This document shows, piece after piece, positions 56,228 through 64,000 of a stretch of DNA of 64,000 nt (position 1 is its first letter; each line of letters starts with the position of its first letter). Source of the stretch: Solirubrobacterales bacterium (GTDB taxonomy: Bacteria > Actinomycetota > Thermoleophilia > Solirubrobacterales > Solirubrobacteraceae); NCBI GenBank assembly GCA_027449125.1, contig DAIDME010000046.1:1-64000 (forward strand), given 5' to 3'. The notes beneath the pieces were generated by a model. It was given only the letters and a program-made list of their open reading frames with translations. It was not told the origin of the DNA and searched no databases. A program made the translations under genes and the position numbers.

Positions 56228-56740
56228 GTGAGCGGTCCCGACGTCCAGCCACGAAGCCGCACGGTCGATGAGCTCTTCGACGACTGGGAGGACGCCTGGT
56301 CAGACCACGACGAGTCCGCGTTCAGGCGCGTCTGCGGCCCGCAGGTGCACTACGAGGATCCGCTCACGCCCGAGCCGCTCGAGGGCGTCCCGGCGCTGCT
56401 CGCGCACGCCGAGCGGCTCTGGGAGGCGTTCCCCGATGCGCGGCTGGAGCAGCTCGGGCCGCGTCTTGGTGACGGGCACCTGGCGGCGGCGCCGGCGAAG
56501 CTGCTCGGCACGCACCGCCAGCCGCTCGGCGGTCTGCCGGCGACGGGCCGCTTCATCGTCGTACCGGTGATCTTCTACTGCGAGCTGGAGCGCAACCGGT
56601 TCCTGCGCGTGCGCGCGTTCTACGACCTCTACGACGCCGCCGTGCAGCTCGGCGCGCTGCCGGGCCGCGGCTCCTTGAGCGAGAAGGCGCTCCTGATGCT
56701 GCGCGGGTTCGGGCTACGCGGGAGCGGCGGCGGCCGCTGA
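56228..56740 (+). CDS. SnoaL-like/NTF2-fold protein
   Basis: 170 residues from GTG 56228. A cone-shaped NTF2-like fold is suggested by ELFDDWEDAWSDHDESAFRRVCGPQVHYEDPL and the later GRFIVVPVIFYCELERNRFLRVRAFYDLYDAAVQLG, the pattern of SnoaL-type ester cyclase or limonene epoxide hydrolase relatives. Function unknown. It diverges from the ThiE-like gene by about 31 bp and is followed by a 9-bp hairpin. Confidence 0.78.
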   Translation: MSGPDVQPRSRTVDELFDDWEDAWSDHDESAFRRVCGPQVHYEDPLTPEPLEGVPALLAHAERLWEAFPDARLEQLGPRLGDGHLAAAPAKLLGTHRQPLGGLPATGRFIVVPVIFYCELERNRFLRVRAFYDLYDAAVQLGALPGRGSLSEKALLMLRGFGLRGSGGGR

Positions 56741-56765
56741 GCCCTCCTGCGCGCGAACGTTGGCA

Positions 56766-56792
56766 ATCCACCCAGCGAAAGGATGGGTGGAT
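56766..56792 (+). terminator. hairpin after the SnoaL-like gene
   Basis: ATCCACCCA (56766-56774) and TGGGTGGAT (56784-56792) form a perfect 9-bp stem with a nine-base loop, 26 bp after the stop codon. No T-run follows. Likely ends the SnoaL-like transcript before the next promoter. Confidence 0.55.
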
Positions 56793-56830
56793 GGCAAAAG
56801 TCCGCGCGCGGGTGCGGGTGCGGGCAAAGC

Positions 56831-56859
56831 TTGACTTGCCGCGAGGCTTGGGGTAGCTT
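56831..56859 (+). promoter_or_regulatory. sigma70-type promoter of the dehydrogenase gene
   Basis: TTGACT (56831-56836), 17-base spacer, TAGCTT (56854-56859). Transcription would start near 56866, inside the operator at 56863-56876, which fits repression by a bound regulator. Confidence 0.7.
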
Positions 56860-56862
56860 CTT

Positions 56863-56876
56863 TGCAAACGATTGCA
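56863..56876. promoter_or_regulatory. LacI-family operator, site 1
   Basis: TGCAAACGATTGCA, an imperfect palindrome around a central CG, the usual form of LacI/GalR-family operators. It begins four bases after the minus-10 hexamer. Identical 14-mer at 59141-59154 and 13 of 14 bases in reverse at 59017-59030. The regulator gene is not in the window. Confidence 0.8.
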
Positions 56877-56886
56877 CAAGGAGAGG

Positions 56887-57828
56887 ATGGATGACCGGAT
56901 GACGGGGTTGGGGTGGGTCGGGGTGGGTCGGATGGGTCACGCCCTGGTCTCGAGGCTCCTCTCTGCTGGGCATGACGTGGCGGTTTACAACCGCACACGC
57001 GAAAAGGCGCTCGACCTCGTGGAGCTCGGGGCGACGTTGGTGGACACGGTGGCCGATCTCGCTGACCGGGACATCGTCTTCACTATGGTCGCCGACTCGA
57101 CCGATGTCGAGGCCGTCGTCGAGGCACTGCTCTCGCGGCCGCACGTGCAGCCTGGGCTGATCGTCGATTCCACCACGATCTCGCCGGCCGCGGGCGAGTC
57201 GATCCGGCGCAGGGCCGCTGCACGGGGGACCGCGATGCTCGCGGCGCCGGTGAGCGGCAACCCCAAGGTCGCCGCCTCGGGCCGCCTCACGATCGTCACC
57301 TCGGGTCCCATTGAGGCGTGGACGCAGGCGCGGCCGTATCTGGAGCCGCTGTGCCGCAAGGTGACCTATGTCGGCGATGGCGAGCGGGCGCGACTGGTCA
57401 AGGTGTGTCACAACCTGATGCTCGGGGTGGTCGCGCAATGCATGGCGGAGATCAGCGTGCTGGCCGAACAGGGAGGTGTCAGCCGCGCTGACCTCTGGGA
57501 GTTCATGAATGACAGCGTCATGGGATCCGTGTTCACACGCTACAAGACGCCAGCCTACGTGAACCTCGACTTCAGGCCGACGTTCACGCCCTCTCTCCTG
57601 CTCAAAGACTTCCATCTCGGCTTTGAGGCCGCGCGCGCGAGCGGGGTTCCCATGCCAGTGGTTGCGGCAGCCGAGCAGGCCGTGCAGCTACTCGAGGGCA
57701 TGAAGGGCAACGACGTGGACTTCGCCGCCCTGATCGAGCTGGTGGCGGCGGGAGCGGGGGTCGAGCTCGTGCCGGCGGATGTCGAGATCGACGACGGCCT
57801 CGCGCCGCTTGAGTCGGTTGTCGGCTAG
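56887..57828 (+). CDS. beta-hydroxyacid dehydrogenase (3-hydroxyisobutyrate dehydrogenase family)
   Basis: NAD(P)-dependent oxidoreductase of 313 residues. Rossmann motif GVGRMG at 12-17 with NR after the second strand, suggesting NADP; substrate-site DSTTISP and APVSGNP; catalytic Lys172 in ARLVKVCHN. Start ATG 56887 follows AAGGAG by three bases, a short spacing. The first codons contain a run of G-blocks (56904-56927) with a G-quadruplex pattern. It lies directly after a promoter-operator pair and is followed by the hydrolase 79 bp later, pointing to a shared catabolic pathway. Confidence 0.9.
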   Translation: MDDRMTGLGWVGVGRMGHALVSRLLSAGHDVAVYNRTREKALDLVELGATLVDTVADLADRDIVFTMVADSTDVEAVVEALLSRPHVQPGLIVDSTTISPAAGESIRRRAAARGTAMLAAPVSGNPKVAASGRLTIVTSGPIEAWTQARPYLEPLCRKVTYVGDGERARLVKVCHNLMLGVVAQCMAEISVLAEQGGVSRADLWEFMNDSVMGSVFTRYKTPAYVNLDFRPTFTPSLLLKDFHLGFEAARASGVPMPVVAAAEQAVQLLEGMKGNDVDFAALIELVAAGAGVELVPADVEIDDGLAPLESVVG

Positions 57829-57907
57829 CGCATGCGGGCGTCGTTGGCTGGGTGGGGCAAGCGGGGCCCCGCGAGCCGCTGAGGCGCCCGCCGCCGGGGG
57901 AGCCTAA

Positions 57908-58969
57908 GTGTCCGACGCACAGCTCGAAGCCGTCATCCTGAACTGGGAGCCGCGAGTGGTCGCCAACGGAGTTGACGTCAACGACTACCGGCGGGTGGCG
58001 GGATCGGCGGAAACCTGGGAGCAATGGCTGCCGGCCTGGGAGAGGCACGGCGATCAGCTGGCCGGCGAGGCTGGCGCCGCCGAGATGGCGGGCCGGCTGG
58101 AGACGGCAGGCGAGTTCTGGAGGCGGGCGGCGAGCGCCTACCACTTCGGCAAGTTCGTCTGGATCCTGGACCTGGATATGCATGCGCGGGTCGCCCAGAA
58201 GGCGGTCGACGCGCTGGCCAACGCGCTGCGACTGCTCGACCCCTCGGCCCAGCGTTTGGAGATTCCTTTCGACGGTGCCAAGCTGGTGGCCATCTATCGC
58301 CGCCCCGCGCGCGGTGGCTCTCCGGCGCCACTCGTGGTGATCATCCCGGGTCTTGATTCCACGAAGGAGGAGTTCTTCGAGACCGAGGAGGTCTTTCACC
58401 GGCGAGGACTGGCGACCCTGACGCTCGAAGGGCCGGGCCAGGGCGAAGCCGGTGTCTCGCTGCCGCTGCGCCACGACTATGAGGTCCCCTTCTCCGCGGC
58501 GCTTGATTTCATCCAGGATCTCGATGGTCCCGCGATTGGCGCCATTGGCCTGATCGGCGTGAGCCTGGGCGGCTACTACGCCGCTCGCGTCGCCGCGTTC
58601 GAGCGGCGGGTTAAGGCGGCAGTCGCGGTGAGCGGCCCCTACAACTTCGGGGACTTCTGGGACCAGCGCCCAGACATGACCCGAGCCACGTTTCGACACC
58701 ATGCGCGGGCCGCTGACGATCGAGACGCAAGGCTGCGGGCTGGTCGGTTCAACCTCGCGACTGTGGCGGAAAGGATCGAGCAGCCGCTGCTGGTGATCAC
58801 CGGCGACTGCGACCGTCTCATCCCCTGGCAGGACACCAAGCGGATAGCCGACGAGGCCAAGCATGCGACCTGGAAGCTGTATGAGCGCGGCAACCACGTC
58901 GTCAACAACATGCCTTACCGCTACAAGACGCTTGCGGCCGACTGGCTGCGAGAGCAGCTTGTGCGGTGA
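57908..58969 (+). CDS. alpha/beta hydrolase (2,6-dihydropseudooxynicotine hydrolase-like)
   Basis: 353 residues. An N-terminal helical domain (about 1-110, with WRRAASAYHFGKFVW) precedes the alpha/beta hydrolase core, the layout of 2,6-dihydropseudooxynicotine hydrolase and related C-C hydrolases. The triad is Ser219 (GVSLGG elbow), Asp302 (GDCDRLIP) and His330 (GNHVVNN). IIPGLDSTKEEF forms the oxyanion loop. The true substrate is unknown. Start is GTG at 57908 with a GGGGGAG stretch upstream. It follows the dehydrogenase and precedes operator site 2. Confidence 0.88.
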   Translation: MSDAQLEAVILNWEPRVVANGVDVNDYRRVAGSAETWEQWLPAWERHGDQLAGEAGAAEMAGRLETAGEFWRRAASAYHFGKFVWILDLDMHARVAQKAVDALANALRLLDPSAQRLEIPFDGAKLVAIYRRPARGGSPAPLVVIIPGLDSTKEEFFETEEVFHRRGLATLTLEGPGQGEAGVSLPLRHDYEVPFSAALDFIQDLDGPAIGAIGLIGVSLGGYYAARVAAFERRVKAAVAVSGPYNFGDFWDQRPDMTRATFRHHARAADDRDARLRAGRFNLATVAERIEQPLLVITGDCDRLIPWQDTKRIADEAKHATWKLYERGNHVVNNMPYRYKTLAADWLREQLVR

Positions 58970-59016
58970 GAGCTTCGGTCCGCCTCGTGCCCAGCCGGAG
59001 CCGCAGCGCCGCCACT

Positions 59017-59030
59017 GGCAATCGTTTGCA
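59017..59030. promoter_or_regulatory. LacI-family operator, site 2 (reversed)
   Basis: GGCAATCGTTTGCA, the reverse complement of the 14-mer at sites 1 and 3 with one change. It lies 48 bp after the hydrolase stop and 124 bp (centre to centre) before site 3, so it could be an auxiliary site for looping. Confidence 0.65.
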
Positions 59031-59105
59031 CGTCGCTTTCGCCGCCACGCCTGAGTCGTGACCCCGAATCGCCGCGGCAGGACTGCTCGGCTGCGCCAAT
59101 GTCGC

Positions 59106-59134
59106 TTGACAGCAGCAGGAGCGGCCGGTAACGT
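59106..59134 (+). promoter_or_regulatory. sigma70-type promoter of the ABC transporter operon
   Basis: Perfect minus-35 TTGACA (59106-59111), 17-base spacer and TAACGT (59129-59134). Predicted start near 59141 is the first base of operator site 3, giving a leader of about 70 bases. Confidence 0.75.
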
Positions 59135-59140
59135 GGCGTA

Positions 59141-59154
59141 TGCAAACGATTGCA
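59141..59154. promoter_or_regulatory. LacI-family operator, site 3
   Basis: TGCAAACGATTGCA, identical to site 1, in the same position relative to its promoter. Control of the importer by the same regulator as the dehydrogenase is a direct inference. Confidence 0.8.
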
Positions 59155-59209
59155 AGTCAAGGTGCCGCCCTTTGGCGACACGAACAAGCGATTCGGAGGA
59201 GAGAGAGGG

Positions 59210-60475
59210 ATGAGGGTCCTTCACAGACAGAAATTCAGCCGGGCGCTGCTCGCCTCGGGCACGCTCGCCGTCGTGGCGACATTCGCCTGGGCCGGGCATT
59301 CGAGCAGCGCGAGCGCTCACGCTGCGGCCAAGGCGGCGAGCGCGTCACCGATCACCATCGGGGTGTCGCTGTCACTGAGCGGTGACTTCTCGGCCGACGG
59401 TCAGGCCTACCAGAAGGGCTACGAGCTCTGGGCTACCGACCAGAACAAGGCAGGAGGCTTGCTCGGTCACCCGATCAAGCTCGACGTCATCTCCGATGCC
59501 TCGAATCCGGCGCAGGTGGTCACCAACTACGAGAAGCTGATCGGCTCCAACCGGGATCAGCTGGTGTTTGCGCCGTTCTCGACGCTGCTGACGATCCCGG
59601 CCGCCCGCGTGGCCGCGCGCTTCGGCTATGCCATGGTCGGCGGCTCCGACGGCGGCCCAACGGTCTTCTCTGCCGGGCTCAAGAACGTCTTTGACGTCTC
59701 GATCCCGGTCAAGAACAACCTAGTGACGTTCGCGCAGTGGATCGCCTCCATGCCGAAGTCGAAGCGACCGAAGACTGCCGCCTACGTGACTGTCAACGAC
59801 CCCTTCACGCAGCCGCAGCTGCCGGTCGCTCAGGCCATCTTGAAGAAGGCGGGCGTGAAGACCGTGCTGAACAAGGTCTTCCCCGCAGAGGCCACTGACT
59901 ACAGCGCGATCGCAGGACAGGTGGCAGGCGCAAAGCCGGACGTGGTTATCCTCGGCTCGGTGGACGTGCCGACCGTCTCGGCCTTCGTGCACGTCTTCAT
60001 CCAGCAGCACTACAACCCCAAGGCGTTCATTGCCACCTCCGGCCCCGACCAGGGGCAGCAGTTCATCAACGCCGTCGGTGCCGGCAACGAGAACGGGATC
60101 TTCGTGCCCAACGGCTGGTACCCAGGCTTCCGGAAGGCCGACTCCCAGAAGATGGTCAAGCAGTACGTAGCCAAATACGGTGGCACCCCCAGCGGCGTCA
60201 ACGCCGACGTGGCCGAGGCATACTCGGTGGGCCAGGTGTTGACGCAGGCGGTTGAGGCGACGCACGGCTTCAACCAGCAGAAGATCATCAAATACCTGAA
60301 GAGCGGTGTCACGCTCAACAGCGTGCAGGGCCCGGTCAAGTTCAACAACCTGGGTGAGAACCTTGCCCAGAAGACGCTGACGTTCCAATGGCAGGGAGGC
60401 AAGCTGGATCAGGTGATACCCACCAACAGCCCGGGCTCCGTCAAGCCGCTCTATCCCAAGCCGGGCTGGAAGTAA
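59210..60475 (+). CDS. ABC transporter substrate-binding protein (LivK/branched-chain amino acid type)
   Basis: 421 residues from ATG 59210 with GGAGGAGAGAGAGGG directly upstream. An N-terminal signal sequence (RALLASGTLAVVATFAWAG) is followed by the type I periplasmic-binding fold, with ITIGVSLSLSGDFSADGQAYQKGYELW and LGHPIKLDVISDASNPAQVVTNYEKL. No lipobox Cys is visible, so it may be secreted or held by an uncleaved helix. This family binds amino acids, amides, urea or aromatics; ligand unknown. First gene of the importer operon, behind operator site 3. Confidence 0.92.
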   Translation: MRVLHRQKFSRALLASGTLAVVATFAWAGHSSSASAHAAAKAASASPITIGVSLSLSGDFSADGQAYQKGYELWATDQNKAGGLLGHPIKLDVISDASNPAQVVTNYEKLIGSNRDQLVFAPFSTLLTIPAARVAARFGYAMVGGSDGGPTVFSAGLKNVFDVSIPVKNNLVTFAQWIASMPKSKRPKTAAYVTVNDPFTQPQLPVAQAILKKAGVKTVLNKVFPAEATDYSAIAGQVAGAKPDVVILGSVDVPTVSAFVHVFIQQHYNPKAFIATSGPDQGQQFINAVGAGNENGIFVPNGWYPGFRKADSQKMVKQYVAKYGGTPSGVNADVAEAYSVGQVLTQAVEATHGFNQQKIIKYLKSGVTLNSVQGPVKFNNLGENLAQKTLTFQWQGGKLDQVIPTNSPGSVKPLYPKPGWK

Positions 60476-60479
60476 GGCC

Positions 60480-61364
60480 GTGTCGGGCACCGCCTTCCTG
60501 GAAGCCATCATCGACGGGATCCTGACCGGCGGCGTCTACGCGCTGATGGCCGCCGGTCTGACCCTGATCTTCGGTGTGATGGACATCATCAACATCGCGC
60601 AGGGGATCATGGTCATCCTGGGTGCATATCTCAGCCTCGAGCTGTCTGTGCACTTCGGGATCGGGCTCCTGCCCGGCTTGCTGATCACCGTGCCGCTGAT
60701 GTTCTGCCTTGGTGTCGCGATCGAGTTCTTCTTCATGCGCAGGTTGCATGACGAGGACCGAACGAAGATGTCGATTCTCGTCACCTACGCGGTGGCGATA
60801 GTGATCGAGGGCATCCTCACTGCCACCTTCGGCGTCAACTACCAGCAGCTGTCGGCGTCGTATGTCAACAGCTCGGTGTACGTGTTCGGCTTCTACCTGC
60901 CGGATATCTACCTGATCGGCTTCGGAATGGCGATCGCCCTGCTCGTTGGGCTGTATTACATGCTGTACCGCACCAAGTTCGGCCGTGCCGTCCGGGCCTC
61001 CCTGCAGAACCGGACGGCGGCCGACTTGATCGGCATCGACGTAAACCGTGTACGCACGATCTCGGTAGGCATCGGCGTAGGCGTGACAGCCATCGCCGGC
61101 GTCTTCTTCGGCGCCACCAATGCCTTCAACCCCAACTCGGGCTACGACCTGATCTCGCGCCTGCTGGCGATCGTGATCCTCGGGGGCATGGGATCCATCG
61201 CCGGGGCCATGGGAGCGGCGGTGTTCATCCTCGTGATCAATGACGTTGTGGCCGCGTGGTGGTCGCCGACGTGGGCGCCCATCGTGTACTTCGTGGCCCT
61301 CGTCGTCGTCTTGTCGATCCGCCCGCAGGGCCTGTTCGGCCGTGCAGCAGTTCGCACGCAGTGA
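60480..61364 (+). CDS. livH: Branched-chain-amino-acid-type ABC permease LivH
   Basis: 294 residues, about eight membrane helices. The LivH hallmark AIIDGILTGGVYALMAAGLTLIFGVMDIINIAQGI is at the N-terminus (I give key parts: GGVYAL, MAAGLTLIFGVM, NIAQG). The cytoplasmic loop that docks the ATPase is LQNRTAADLIGIDVNRV. Start GTG four bases after the binding-protein stop. Confidence 0.93.
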   Translation: MSGTAFLEAIIDGILTGGVYALMAAGLTLIFGVMDIINIAQGIMVILGAYLSLELSVHFGIGLLPGLLITVPLMFCLGVAIEFFFMRRLHDEDRTKMSILVTYAVAIVIEGILTATFGVNYQQLSASYVNSSVYVFGFYLPDIYLIGFGMAIALLVGLYYMLYRTKFGRAVRASLQNRTAADLIGIDVNRVRTISVGIGVGVTAIAGVFFGATNAFNPNSGYDLISRLLAIVILGGMGSIAGAMGAAVFILVINDVVAAWWSPTWAPIVYFVALVVVLSIRPQGLFGRAAVRTQ

Positions 61365-61391
61365 AACGATCGACCGCATGACCCGGCGAGC

Positions 61392-62552
61392 GTGTCCTCA
61401 ACCACAAGGAAGCAAGTGACTCTCGACAAACAGACATCGGCCGCTGGCGACGCGCCGGCGTCGCCAGCGGCCGCGGCCGCCCCGGGCGCCGGTGGCGACC
61501 GCACCCAGGCTGCGGCAGCCGGCCCCCAGCCAGCCCTTCGCTCGCCACTGCGGCTCGGCGCCCGCGGGCTGATCCTTTTGGCCCTTGTCGTCTTCCCGCT
61601 GGTGATCACCGACCCAACGACAACCGCGATCGCCTTCTTCGCGCTGGTTTTCATGGTCGCCGCCACATCCTGGAATATGTTCAGCGGCTACAGCGGGTAC
61701 CTTGCTCTGGGCCACGCGGTCTTCTTCGGGAGCGGCGGCTATGCACTCGCGCTGCTCTGCCAGCAGCTGGGTGTGGGTGGCGGCTGGCCGTCATTTGCCC
61801 TCCTGCCCCTGTGTGGGATCGTCGCCGCCCTGATCGCCGTTCCGGTGGGCCTGATCGCGCTGCGCACCCGCCGCCACACCTTTGTTGTGGTGACGATTGC
61901 GATCTTCTTCATCTTCCAGCTGGTGGCCTACAACGTGGGCTTCACGGGCGGTACCTCGGGCGTCTTCCTGCCCGCACCGCCGTTCTCGGGCGCCAGCTTC
62001 AACACGCCCTTCTACTACGTGGCATTCGCGATCCTGGTGCTGTCGGTGACCACGTCGTGGCTGGTGCGGCGCTCGCGCTTCGGCCTCCAGCTGCTGGCGA
62101 TCCGCGACGACGAGGATCGCGCGCTCGGCCTGGGGGTCAAGACGCGTCGGGTGAAGCTCTCCGCCTTCATACTGTCGGCGTTTTTCGTCGGCATGATCGG
62201 CGGGCTCTACTTCGACTTCATTGGGCAGGTGTTCCCCAACACGGCCTACGACCCCCTGTTCGACCTGGCCGTGGCGCTGATGGCCTTCTTCGGCGGGCTC
62301 GGGACCCTGACCGGCCCGCTGCTCGGGGCGGCCGTGCTCGAATCACTGCAGCAATACCTCACGCTCAGCTTCTCGAGCAGCGCGCTCTATCTGATCGCCT
62401 ACGGCGTCCTGTTCCTGGTGGTGATCCTGATCATGCCGCGGGGTGTGGTCCCTGAGATCAGCGACTTGTTGGCCCGTCGCCGTTTGAAGGCGATCGGCGC
62501 AAGCCGCGCGGCGGACAAGCAGCTCAGTGGCGTCGCGGAGGTGCTCCGGTGA
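61392..62552 (+). CDS. livM: Branched-chain-amino-acid-type ABC permease LivM
   Basis: 386 residues. About 55 Ala/Pro-rich residues precede the first of about nine helices. Family marks are NMFSGYSGYLALGHAVFFGSGGYA, FTGGTSGV and the ATPase-docking loop AIRDDEDRALGLGVKTRRVKL. The start is set at GTG 61392; a GTG at 61416 with AAGGAAG close upstream is equally likely. Its stop overlaps the start of the ATPase gene (GTGA). Confidence 0.93.
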   Translation: MSSTTRKQVTLDKQTSAAGDAPASPAAAAAPGAGGDRTQAAAAGPQPALRSPLRLGARGLILLALVVFPLVITDPTTTAIAFFALVFMVAATSWNMFSGYSGYLALGHAVFFGSGGYALALLCQQLGVGGGWPSFALLPLCGIVAALIAVPVGLIALRTRRHTFVVVTIAIFFIFQLVAYNVGFTGGTSGVFLPAPPFSGASFNTPFYYVAFAILVLSVTTSWLVRRSRFGLQLLAIRDDEDRALGLGVKTRRVKLSAFILSAFFVGMIGGLYFDFIGQVFPNTAYDPLFDLAVALMAFFGGLGTLTGPLLGAAVLESLQQYLTLSFSSSALYLIAYGVLFLVVILIMPRGVVPEISDLLARRRLKAIGASRAADKQLSGVAEVLR

Positions 62553-64000
62553 GCAATCTGATCGAGGTCAGCGGGATCGTCAAGGCATACGGGGGCATCA
62601 AGGCGCTCGCCGGCTGTGCGCTGGAAGTGCGTGAAGGCGAGATCAACGGCCTGATCGGGCCGAACGGCTCCGGCAAGACGACCCTGTTCAACGTCATAAC
62701 CGGCTATGAGCAGGTCCAGCAGGGGCTGGTGAAGTTCAGGGGCGTGGACATCACCAACGCCCCGCCGGACCGAGTGTTCGGTCTGGGGATCGGGCGCACG
62801 TTCCAGCTGACGCGCATGTTCGCGCGCCTGACGGTACTTGAGAACGTGCTGGTGGCAACACAGCGCGAGGAGGGCTGGGCACGCAGCGTCACACGGCTCG
62901 CCGGGTCTCAGCTCGAGCGTGCACGCGCGCTCGAGCTGCTTGACTTTGTGGGTATCACGCGGCTTGCCAACGAGCCGGCGGGCAACCTCTCATACGGCCA
63001 ACGCAAGCTTTTGGAGCTGGCCTCGCTGCTGATCGCCGACCCGGCGGTCCTGCTGCTAGATGAGCCTGCGGGTGGTGTCAACCCGACGTTGATCAACCAC
63101 CTTTCAGATCGCATCAAGGATCTCAACCGCGACGGCAAGACGATTCTGGTGGTCGAGCACAACATGGAGTTCGTGATGGGCATCTGCTCCCGCATCACAG
63201 TGCTCAGCCAGGGCTCGACGCTGATGGCGGGCGCACCCGCTGAGGTTCGGTCGAGCCCGGCCGTGCTGGAGGCTTACCTGGGCGCGGACGAGGAGGAGGC
63301 AGCGCTGGATGCGGAGCTGCGTCGCGAGCTCGATGCTGCCGCTCACGCCAATGCGACCAGGTTGGCGTCGGTGCAGGCCACCGTGGTGCGCGAGCAGGGC
63401 CCCGATGCGGGCTCGCCGCGGGAGCCGGAGGCAGCCGGGCCGGGAGCATCGGTGCGCACGCGGCCGAACGGCCCGCCACCACTGCTGCAACTGAGCGGCG
63501 TCTGCGCCGGATACGGTGGCGCGGACATCCTCAAAGAGGTGACGCTGGAGGTGCCCGAGGGTGCTATCACCTGCGTCGTCGGTCCCAACGGCGCCGGCAA
63601 GTCCACCGTGATGAAGACCGTCAGTGGCCTCCTGCGGCCACGTGCGGGTGAGGTCAGCTTCCGCGGCGAGCGGGTGTCCGGAATGACCCCCAAACAGATC
63701 CTGGCCAAGGGGATCGCCCAGATTCCCCAGGCCCACAGCCTGTTCCCGGAGATGACGGTGCAGGAAAACGTCGAGATGGGGGCCTTCACGGTCGGTGACC
63801 GGCGCCTCGTGCGCAAGCGCCTGGCGGCCGTGCAGGAGCTCTATCCGGTGGTGCGCGACCGCGCTCACGAGAAGGCGGGCAGCCTCTCCGGCGGTCAGCA
63901 GCGCTTGGTTGAGTTCGCGCGCTGCCTCATGCTCGACCCCGACCTGATCATGCTCGACGAGCCTTCCATGGGGCTTGACCCGCGCACGCGCTCGATGGTG
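62549..64000 (+). CDS. Fused LivG-LivF ABC ATPase (3' end beyond window)
   Basis: One uninterrupted frame of 484 codons to the window end, start GTG inside the livM stop. First ATPase, LivG type: Walker A GPNGSGKTT at 37-45, signature LSYGQ at 147-151, LLDEP Walker B, and VVEHNMEFVM. A charged linker of about 65 residues (about 240-305) leads to a second ATPase, LivF type: Walker A GPNGAGKST at 345-353, signature LSGGQ at 446-450, then MLDEPSMGLDP. In other bacteria these are two proteins. Both sites look intact, so one polypeptide would supply both halves of the ATPase dimer. Confidence 0.93.
   Translation, partial: MSNLIEVSGIVKAYGGIKALAGCALEVREGEINGLIGPNGSGKTTLFNVITGYEQVQQGLVKFRGVDITNAPPDRVFGLGIGRTFQLTRMFARLTVLENVLVATQREEGWARSVTRLAGSQLERARALELLDFVGITRLANEPAGNLSYGQRKLLELASLLIADPAVLLLDEPAGGVNPTLINHLSDRIKDLNRDGKTILVVEHNMEFVMGICSRITVLSQGSTLMAGAPAEVRSSPAVLEAYLGADEEEAALDAELRRELDAAAHANATRLASVQATVVREQGPDAGSPREPEAAGPGASVRTRPNGPPPLLQLSGVCAGYGGADILKEVTLEVPEGAITCVVGPNGAGKSTVMKTVSGLLRPRAGEVSFRGERVSGMTPKQILAKGIAQIPQAHSLFPEMTVQENVEMGAFTVGDRRLVRKRLAAVQELYPVVRDRAHEKAGSLSGGQQRLVEFARCLMLDPDLIMLDEPSMGLDPRTRSMV

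Noticed and set aside
57602-59320. Open frame of 572 codons opposite the hydrolase and operator sites
   Set aside because: Crosses two genes and the promoter-operator region; no family features.

Overview
The window is about 64 kb of very GC-rich bacterial chromosome around a replication origin. The gene set is actinobacterial: an fhaA-fhaB-pstP-rodA-pbpA-pknB cluster, DUF4446 and DUF3662 proteins, and gene order parB-parA-rsmG ... yidC-yidD-rnpA-rpmH / dnaA-dnaN-recF-DUF721-gyrB-gyrA. The GyrB has a long C-terminal insertion and a LAGLIDADG-like gene sits in the rsmG-jag interval; together these suggest a deep-branching actinobacterium, most likely class Thermoleophilia (Solirubrobacterales-like). 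That placement is inference; no rRNA gene is present to confirm it.

Region 1 (1-14.9 kb) is the origin block. Genes from parB to rpmH run leftward and genes from dnaA to gyrA run rightward, so replication and transcription diverge around 5.3-7.1 kb. A split parS-like inverted repeat (2878-2906) lies just left of jag. Region 2 (14.9-20.7 kb) holds an intergenic stretch with two strong hairpins, an HNH protein, a GGDEF-EAL signalling enzyme, prephenate dehydratase, a DUF4446 protein and an unrecognised membrane-anchored protein.

Region 3 (20.8-35.1 kb) is a cell-wall growth and Ser/Thr phosphorylation block: a kinase with a multi-pass membrane tail, FhaA, FhaB, PP2C phosphatase, RodA-type SEDS polymerase, class B PBP, PASTA kinase PknB and D-Ala-D-Ala ligase on the plus strand. 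On the minus strand lie a DedA protein, an UppP-type phosphatase, PurM and a kinase with a discoidin-like outer domain. Peptidoglycan precursor supply, polymerisation, lipid-carrier recycling and their signalling are thus adjacent.

Region 4 (35.2-50.5 kb) is a surface-glycan locus. A DegT aminotransferase, a membrane-anchored CapD/PglF-type dehydratase, a PglC-type phosphoglycosyl transferase and a PglD/NeuD-type acetyltransferase form a plausible complete UDP-diacetylbacillosamine route with its membrane-transfer step. Three glycosyltransferases, a flippase, a DUF354 protein, an epimerase and three accessory proteins accompany them. Region 5 (50.5-56.7 kb) has G-rich tandem repeats, a second copy of a covarying hairpin repeat, an orphan DNA methyltransferase, and a minus-strand operon of a ThiE-like membrane fusion, dihydrolipoamide dehydrogenase, a lipoyl-less E2-like protein with a lost catalytic Asp, and an Ala/Pro-rich protein.

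Region 6 (56.8-64 kb) looks like a catabolic locus: a beta-hydroxyacid dehydrogenase, an alpha/beta hydrolase and a branched-chain-amino-acid-type ABC importer whose two ATPases are fused into one polypeptide, cut off by the window end. Two sigma70-type promoters are each followed by an identical 14-bp LacI-family operator, with a third near-identical copy between them. I see no tRNA, rRNA, CRISPR array, insertion sequence or prophage.
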